Positions 57,468 to 64,000 of a DNA stretch of 64,000 nt are shown piece after piece. Numbering within the stretch: position 1 is the first letter of the stretch; the number at the start of each line of letters is the position of its first letter. The stretch comes from Boswellia sacra. Lineage: Eukaryota > Streptophyta > Magnoliopsida > Sapindales > Burseraceae. The translations under genes were made by a program, and so were the position numbers. Below the pieces are notes generated by a model that made no database searches, had not been told where the DNA came from, and worked only from the letters and a program-made list of their open reading frames with translations. The stretch lies in NCBI GenBank assembly GCA_013180625.2, contig SNVD02014687.1, forward strand, positions 1-64,000, read 5' to 3'.

Positions 57468-58351
57468 TGCTATGACCACGGACCTTTCAAAACTCCATAT
57501 TGATATGATATTGTTCACTTTCGGTCTAAGCCCTCATGGATTTGCTTTTAAATTTCACCCAAAAAGCTTCATACCAATAGAGATCTTATCCATACTTATA
57601 TGCCTATTGTTCTTCCTATGTCTAGCCAATGCAGGACTTTCATCGCATTTCCAACAATCCTCCCTTGAATAAAGGACCACATCATTATGCTTTTTTTTTT
57701 TTCGTGCGTGCCTCCCCTCAAATGACCATCCATCCATCCATTCCATCTAGTTTCACTATGTCAAGAGCTACTCTATCTAGGTCAACTCCTCCTCATCATG
57801 TTGGGCTCAGGACACATCCATGAAGCATCCAGAGAACACTGCCTCATCCAATAGAGCGTAACCACGAAAGGACCACATCATTGTGATTTTTTTTTTATGC
57901 ATGCCTCCTCTCAAATAATCATCCATCTGTCCGCTCCATCGAGTTCTGCTACCTAAAGAGCTACTCTATTCAGGTCAATTACTCTTCATCGTGTTGGTGT
58001 CAAGACACATCAATGAAGCATTTGGAGCGCACCTCCTGGTCCAATAAAGCCTAACCACGGATCCAATTGTGAGCTTTAATTGAGGCCCAAGGCCCACCAC
58101 CTTAGTTTAGTATAACAGAGGCCCACCGACCTTTGTTTGGCACTTCAAGAATTTTCTCCGTGTATTCTTCTAGCTAAGTTTAGGCCTGGGCTTTGATACC
58201 ACTTGCTAAGACCATGGATCTCCCAAAACTTTTCATTGGTATGATATTGTCCACTTTGAGCTTAAGCTCTTATGGATTCGTTTTTAGATTCATGATCCTC
58301 CCCATGTCTAGCCAATGTGAGACTTTGGTCGCAGTTCCAATAGTTCTAACA
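57468..58351 (-). mobile_element. TRIM-type short LTR retrotransposon (884 bp)
   Basis: Short LTRs at 57468-57656 and 58204-58351 share TGCTA(T/A)GACCA(C/T)GGA, TGATATTGT(T/C)CACTTT, GTCTAGCCAATG and a CTAACA/CCAACA end. On the minus strand CAAGTGGTATCAAAGCCC begins at the right LTR, a Met-type primer binding site, so it is antisense. It has no coding capacity. Copy A lacks it at the matching place (about 30896). No clear target duplication is visible, and a few flanking bases are missing compared with copy A. Confidence 0.8.
57669..58058. repeat. ~195-bp tandem duplication inside the TRIM
   Basis: Two units, 57669-57866 and 57867-58058, both run AAAGGACCACATCATT, a poly-T run, GCCTCC(C/T)CTCAAAT, GAGCTACTCTAT and end in AACCACG. 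Confidence 0.8.
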
Positions 58352-58683
58352 TGGTGGTTCAAACACTACTCTAACAATTGTATCAAAAGGAGATAAATTA
58401 AGCAACTTGGAAGATCCTTTAAAGATTCGTAACTACAATTTCCAGATTTTGAATCTTCTAAGACTAAGAGCTATACATATAAGTTGCTAATTCCTACTCT
58501 TAATAAACGACTAGTTCTCTATAAAAAAGGTAGAGTACACTACTATTTTCTTGGTACTAACATCGCTGTTTCTTGTTTAAATTGGAGTGTCACGAAAATA
58601 AATTAGAGACCAACCTATTTCTCCTTTGTAAAGTGTTTACTTGAGATAACATCTCCCCTGAAGTATATTTTAAATAGTTGTAT

Positions 58684-58738
58684 TATATATATATATTGTG
58701 CGTGTATATATATATATATGTATGTATGTATGTAATAT
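58684..58738 (+). repeat. Compound (AT)n(TATG)n microsatellite
   Basis: AT runs followed by TATG repeats at the right edge of copy B, similar in type to 32801-32864. Confidence 0.85.
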
Positions 58739-58741
58739 ATG

Positions 58742-59660
58742 TTGTTGAAGGAAAAATTGGGATAACGAATAAGATTAATATTTGAAGTCACATTATCGAG
58801 ATGTAGAATTTATGTATTTTTTATCCTATGTTGCAGCCGGACTCCTGGAATGATGAATCCTTCATTATTAATCTGTTTGACAAAGACTTTGTCATTATTT
58901 CTATTATTGACACTTTTTAGTCTACCAGATAATCCTTTAATGAACACCCCCCTTGGTCGACAAATGACATGACTCCCAATTTCACCACCAAAGATATTGC
59001 ATGACATAGGTTTCTAAGTCAAAGCCGCTAATGTTAAGAAAATATTTACTAAAGAGTTGCATATCCCTGAGCTTAATGATTACCTCCCAAGTTCTATAAA
59101 ACTATTAATAACATATATGAGATACAAGCCTCCATAGAAGCTTTTCTCCACGTGTCTCCCAAAGGGATTTCCTATCCTCCACATTCTTTCATGACTCGAG
59201 GTGTCAACACCAACTACCTTGCATGCAGCATGGTGTCAACCAAGCCATATGTATCTTGCCACTTTTAAGTAAACTCTCCTATAAATATAGCCCTTAGCTA
59301 GAAATCAAAGTTCAAAACTCTCTCTCTTTAAATTGGAACTCTTTCTTCTATCTCATCTCTCCCTGATCGACCTGATATTTTACTCCATATTTAATCTCTG
59401 ACTTAAGCGTCAAAGGATTATCAATGGCAACAATATCGGTACCTCTAACCACTTGTTTTCTCTTTGTGTGCAAATCATTTAGGACACTGAAGCCTCGTTG
59501 ACCAAAATACAATAACCATTTTGACGAACACGTGACCCAAAATTCCCTATTGTCTCCTCTTTCTTCACATATTCCACCCTTATCTTTTAGATAAGTCATA
59601 TCTTCTACAATAAATATAAATCTTCCTGGTGAGCTAGAGATCGATCAACTTTTAGCATCA
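58742..59660 (+). mobile_element. Probable 5' LTR of a decayed Tat-like Ty3/gypsy element
   Basis: It ends TTTAGCATCA, just before a Tat-type primer binding site, and has CCTATAAATATAGCCC at about 59278, a good TATA region. The left boundary (TGTTGAAGG near 58742) is a guess because no second LTR copy is available for comparison. Confidence 0.5.
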
Positions 59661-59664
59661 ATAG

Positions 59665-59684
59665 TTGGCGTTGTCTATGAGGAC
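59665..59684 (+). other. Primer binding site of the Tat-like element
   Basis: TTGGCGTTGTCTATGAGGAC resembles the Tat/Ogre consensus TTGGCGCCGTCTGTGGGGA with several transitions. Confidence 0.65.
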
Positions 59685-61120
59685 TTTGACAAAAAGCCAT
59701 ATATATCACCATAAACAACCCACTAGAAGCGTATGACCTTATTGAGGATCTCTATAGTGACCATGAAGGGTCAAAAGCAATGAAGGGAAAAAGGTCACGA
59801 CCATAAGACATAGTGGCTATTCAAGAACAACTAAGGCTTATGACCAACAAAGTGTTTAAATGCAAACCCAAATGCAAGCTCTTGTTGCACAAGTGAAGGA
59901 TGCTCTATGTGTTGATGGTGATGAGGTCTTGGTAAATGATCAAAGTGCGTCTGGTCAATTACATGGTACATTGGTCGATTGAATACTGCAAGTAAACACC
60001 ATGGTTATGTAAAAAAAGAACCATATGACCCTTATTGATGCAATGGCACAATATTAAAAAAATCAATCTTATCTAGATCATAGTCATTCTGGTAGTTCAA
60101 AAACAAGAACTAGGGATAATTTGGATGATAAAGACCTAGGCATTCCTTGGATTCATGTCATAAAAGTAGAAGGCTACATGAGGAGCAAGAAGTGGATAAA
60201 ATCTAAGAGGCGTTAAGGCTGATGTATGAAGGTTGCGTGTTTTGAAAGAGGCACACAGAGAAGAAATTTGACGGTAGACGTCATAAGGGAATTAGAATCT
60301 CCTTTTACTTGTACAGGTACAACCTTTGTACTACTAAGGAAATTCATCATATCCCAAATGGACATGTACAACGGGCTAGTTGACCCAATAGAGCATGTGA
60401 AGTTATTCAGAGAGAACATGTCACTTCAACACACTTAGGAGGATGCTATGTGTAGAGTGTTTCCTCTTATCTTGATTGGACTATCCTAATCATGATATAA
60501 ACCTCTAAAACTAGGGTCTATAGGTTCGTCTTTCCAACTTTCAAAAGAGTTTATTTCTCATTTCATTAGGGTTAGAGCACCTAGAAAATCTAAGGCACAC
60601 TTTTAAACTTTAAACAAAGAAAAAAATGAAAGCTTGATGAGTTATGTTCAAATATAACATACGGAGGTGATGAAACTTAGTGCTTTTAAGTATCCTGTAG
60701 CCTTAGATGGTATAATAAGTAGGATTAGGTCAACTAGGCTATGGTGGGTAATACAAGATAATATGCCAACTTCATATGCTATGATATATGAGAAGGCTCA
60801 AACATATGCCGAAGATAAAGAAGAATTCGAGGTCATGAAAGCCAGTCAATGAGGTGAGGACAATTATTATCGAGAATGGAATTAAAAAAAAAAGCAATGA
60901 CAATTGGGGACCTTCAATAATTGATCATTGTGGTCGACTAGAAGAAGAATCAATTATTGCTAGGGCAAATAAAATGGTAGAGGTCCAATATCTCCGATAT
61001 AGTTCATTGAATGCCACTTGTGGTGAGATCTTTGATGCTATCAACGACAAGAATTTGTTGACTAGTCCTAAGCCTTTGAAATTTGATCTTATCTCCTATC
61101 TCTGCCTACTCAACTAGAGT
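59685..61120 (+). pseudogene. Tat-like gypsy gag, heavily broken
   Basis: The leader (59685-60200) contains QMQTQMQALVAQ-like low-complexity reading. The gag core reads SPFTCTGTTF, FIISQMDMYNGLVDPIEHVK, LFRENMSLQHT, a stop, EDAMCRVFPLILIGLS and RAPRKSKAHF, then MKLSAFKYPVALDGIISRIR and QDNMPTSYAMIYEKAQTYAE. These match the order of the retrotransposon gag domain in Tat/Ogre elements (YDGxxDPxxHxxxF, then the AxxWF region, then the late helices). Gag would form the particle. Multiple stops and shifts; no function remains. Confidence 0.75.
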
Positions 61121-61339
61121 AAAGAAAGCATACCAGGTTTATCAAGAAAAAAATAGCCACCATTGATACAATTGTTGAGGGAACCTAGTACGGAGGAAAT
61201 TCAAATCATGCCTTAAAGGCTCATATAAGAGAGCTTTAAAGGTGCGCGGAAGCTCTAGAGGTTGGTTTGTCAATAAGGGTAATGAAACAACCCTACATCT
61301 TCCATATTCCATTAACTCTTCACTGAAAAAGATGCCAAA

Positions 61340-61960
61340 GGTGTAGTTTTTCCTCATGATGACGCCTTGGTAGTAACAATGACAATTGGAAATTGAAGTG
61401 TAAAGCGAGTGTTGGCGGATATCAAATGCTCTAGAGATATACTTTTCCCAGATGTTTTTATTTGCACAAAATTATCCAAAGATCAACTCTAACCAAATGA
61501 AACCTCCTTGAAAAGTTTGCAAGAGATCGACTTAACCTATTGGATCAATTTAGTTGCTAGTAACAGGAAGAAATTTTGGTGGTATATTTTCCTTGCCTAT
61601 AATACTATTCTTGGTCGACGAACCCTAATTAACTTAAGGAAACAATCTTCATTTATCACCCGATGCTAAATTTTCTTGTTAAGGAGGGTGTTGGAGTCGT
61701 GCGAGGTAACCAAGAGTTATCAAAGACCTACTATGCTATTTCCATAAAAGAACAAGTTGAAGAGACTCTCGAGATCTATAATCCGAATGCAAAGGATAAT
61801 GGTGGTTAACAAGTTAAACAAGCTATTCCTGACCAACCAGTTGCACCCATTGGATCCTCAAGTAAAGGTATTTGTATCCGTTAAAAAGAACTACTCAAAA
61901 AAGACAACAAAGGTTGGTTCCTTGCTATGAACTCAATAGGTCTCATTGCATTGTCAAAAA
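61340..61960 (+). pseudogene. Tat-like gypsy protease region, catalytic motif lost
   Basis: The frame reads DDALVVTMTIGN, a stop, VKRVLADIKCSRDILFPDVF and KLSKDQL, then FLAYNTILGRRTLINLRKQS and (shifted) AISIKEQVEETLEI. The order DDALV...VLVDxGSSADILF...YNxIxGRPxLN is that of the Tat/Ogre aspartic protease. The catalytic D-S/T-G is DIK here. No RT, RNase H or integrase follows, so the element is deleted after the protease. Confidence 0.75.
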
Positions 61961-62162
61961 TGAAGATGAAATATGTTAATATAATTCTGAATATACAAGA
62001 ATGTATTATGAACAATCTTTGTTTTACACTTCACCAAGTACATCAATCAAGTTGTAATTCTTGAAGTATATATGCCTTATTAAATCTATGATGGATATAT
62101 CTTTTTCAAAAGTTGATAATTTTCTATTTGGCGTGTTTGAATCTCCATAAAAATCTTCAATC

Positions 62163-62765
62163 CCTAGCATAATATAATAGGTCTACCAGGACCTTGATTT
62201 ATTTCTCCACTTAAAGTGCTAGTGCAATCATGGTCACGCAATGCCTAAGGTAGAGTTACCTTGAATTTAAAAGGTGGATTGGCATCAGGGGTACTATTGC
62301 CCGAATTCAATAGGAAAGGTAGACTAGCGCCCGAGGTACTATTGTCCAAATTCACTAAGAAAGGCAATTTGACACTCAAGCTTTTTTTTTTTTTTTTTTG
62401 GAAAAATTACATTGACACTCAAGCTATTATTACCCAAATTCACCAGAAAAGATTTCTAAAACAACGTGATCGGTTGACTATGACCTTTATTTATTTTCTC
62501 TATTTGATGTGCTAGAACAACAATAGGAATGCGATGCCTAAGGTAAAGTTATCTTAAACTTGAAATGTAGCCTGGTGCCTAAGGCATTATCACCCAAGTT
62601 CACTAGAAAAGGTGATCTTGCTTTTGAAAGGTACTATTACCCAAATTCACCATAAAAGATTCTTAGGATAATGTGATAGGTCGACTTTGATGTTGTTTTA
62701 CTTTCTCAATTTGAAATGTTGGCATAACCATAAGGTATGTGATGCTAAAGGTATAATTGCCCTAT
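62163..62765 (+). repeat. Diverged tandem repeats downstream of the Tat-like protease
   Basis: Three units start near 62163, 62453 and 62652, each running ATAATGTGATAGGTCGACT-like, TTTATTT...TCTC, GATGTGCTAG-like, GCAATGCCTAAGG-like. Within them the phrase GTACTATTGCCCAAATTCAC-like recurs at about 62290, 62335, 62430, 62590 and 62635. A poly-T run at 62382-62399 interrupts one unit. Tandem repeats are common in non-coding parts of Tat/Ogre elements. Confidence 0.65.
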
Positions 62766-62799
62766 ATTTTCATCATTGTGACATCGCTAAAAAAGATTA

Positions 62800-64000
62800 T
62801 CTCCCAAGTATAGGAGTGTCAAAGTAATAAATCCAGTAAGACCAGGGTTGATCCACGGGGAAGGGGATTTAGTGGTACAAACTAAAAAATGAGCAAATAT
62901 AATATAAACAATTTAAATAAATAACAAGATAATGTTAACAAATATAAGTAAAGATGGTAGGCGGTATTACTGACCATTCAAATGTAAAACAAAAACAAAA
63001 GGTGGTAAAACCATTCTTGAAAATATGGGTAAAACCTACCATAGTAAATGAAGAAACAATTTCATTAGTAATAAACAAGAATACCTACATTCCATAAGTA
63101 AGAGAAATTGACACAATAATAATGAAAGCTAAGGTTAGGGGATCTGCCTTTGATATATCAAATAAGGATAAATAACCCAATCATGACTCAATTAGAATCC
63201 ACACATCAAGGAGGTTCCAACCAGATGATATGTCATTTAAGCCCATTTTAGTTCTATGAATTATATTTGTTTCATTACCAATATTTATACTACTTCTTGT
63301 CAATGGATTCAAATATCCAATATGACAATCACCATATGTCTATAACTAATCAAGATTCCTAACTAGACTTGTGTCAGTAAGAAAGAAGCATATGACATCT
63401 AGAAATGATCCAAGCATTTGATATGCCAAGAATTATCTACAATGGATCAAGACCTCCACTTTACAAGTTGTGCCAAGATTGACTAAGAAAATAAATATAA
63501 AACATATAAAATAAACAACACAAGATTATGATTATTAAGCACATGTCAAGGGTTAGAAAATCCTTATTCTCGTATCAAGGGTTTCACCCTTTCACCTTAG
63601 TAAGAGAGAATTTAGCAAAACATTATGAAAGAAAGAAAACAAATTGCAAGAAAAGAAGATTTATTAATAACATTATGAGAACAAAACACAAGAAAGAAAA
63701 ACACAATAATAAGAGATCCCAGCCAAAGCCAAGATATCCTCATGTGTCACAATGCACCTCTATCTATAGATACATTCGGGGGCAAACTTGTCAAATTATA
63801 AAGGGATAATTACAAAATATCTTCTTGACACTTTGGATCGTCATATGCACCAAATTTGACCACCAATTTCGACATCGAATTATTTAGAATTTTGATCATA
63901 TGTCTTCATAAAATTATAGGTATTTCTCTCATCTTTTTAGAATATCTTGATTTATACGATTTGGATATGTATATCAAGAGATATGATCAAAATACGGAGG
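62800..64000 (-). mobile_element. Probable antisense LTR or other retroelement non-coding region, cut by the window end
   Basis: It starts with a segment TCCCAAGTATAGGAGTGTCA, then AATAAATCCAGTAAGACCAG and GATCCACGGGGAAGGG, a sequence type found in antisense LTRs of plant gypsy elements. On the minus strand GTATCTATAGATAGAGGTGC (63757-63776 on plus) looks like an LTR core promoter. No coding motif; the right end is outside the window. Low certainty. Confidence 0.35.

Larger units (their letters stand above)
56560..58690 (+). repeat. Segmental duplication copy B, 5' side of the LYK gene
   Basis: Aligns with 29860-31260 except for the TRIM at 57468-58351. It includes ATTTGTTCTTA, AACTTCAATT and CAACTACAATTTCCAGATTTTGAA segments in the same order as copy A. 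Homology fades near 58690 where an (AT)n/(TATG)n tract and the Tat-like element begin. No gene. Confidence 0.8.

Noticed and set aside
1..64000. tRNA, rRNA or small-RNA genes
   Set aside because: Only tRNA-complementary primer binding sites of retrotransposons were found. I saw no cloverleaf with A and B boxes, and no rRNA, on either strand, although a covariance-model scan would be needed to exclude small RNAs.

Overview
The window is AT-rich nuclear DNA from a flowering plant, most likely a eudicot. The evidence is the plant-specific retrotransposon lineages (Ty1/copia SIRE-like and Tnt1-like; Ty3/gypsy Tekay-, Athila- and Tat-like), CACTA DNA transposons carrying pieces of plant nuclear genes, and LysM receptor-like kinase (LYK4/5 type) copies. 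I cannot name the species. I see no intact host gene: every recognisable host coding sequence is a broken copy.

Layout. 1-9148: a non-autonomous gypsy-like element (LARD type) with LTRs of about 3.5 kb and a 2.1 kb non-coding interior; its first ~23 bases lie outside the window. 9149-11346: an intron-containing pseudogene of mitochondrial CLPX (minus strand). 11347-17370: a CACTA-type element with a captured octanoyltransferase (LIP2) fragment, bracketed by a 302-bp near-identical direct repeat. 17671-~24055: a decayed Athila-like element whose RT/RNase H/integrase core is deleted, followed by a third ORF. 24499-28044: a second CACTA element with complete termini, an AAA target duplication and an intronless plastid acyl carrier protein pseudogene. 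29361-31975: two LYK fragments. 34893-44539: a SIRE-like copia element, minus strand, with 873-bp LTRs, a deleted integrase core and an env-position third ORF. 45300-58690: a second, diverged copy of the 17450-31260 region. It carries a LYK pseudogene (49252-56514) split by a Tnt1-like copia element (49297-54742), plus a TRIM element (57468-58351). 58740-62760: a decayed Tat-like gypsy gag-protease region with tandem repeats. ~62800-64000: probably another LTR, antisense.

The main structural story is an old segmental duplication of a LYK-bearing block (copy A ~17450-31260, copy B ~45300-58690). The two copies diverged through different transposon insertions and deletions, so each copy gives the empty site for insertions in the other. 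At two rearrangement junctions (29325-29358 and 17037-17070) there is a ~34-bp patch copied from sequence 120-150 bp upstream, which looks like templated repair filler. The most interesting coding observation is that the Athila-like (Ty3) and SIRE-like (Ty1) elements share a related third ORF with a QEFYxN...GKxVxFSxxxIN pattern. I found no convincing new autonomous system; the notable items are gene capture, nested insertion and repair scars.
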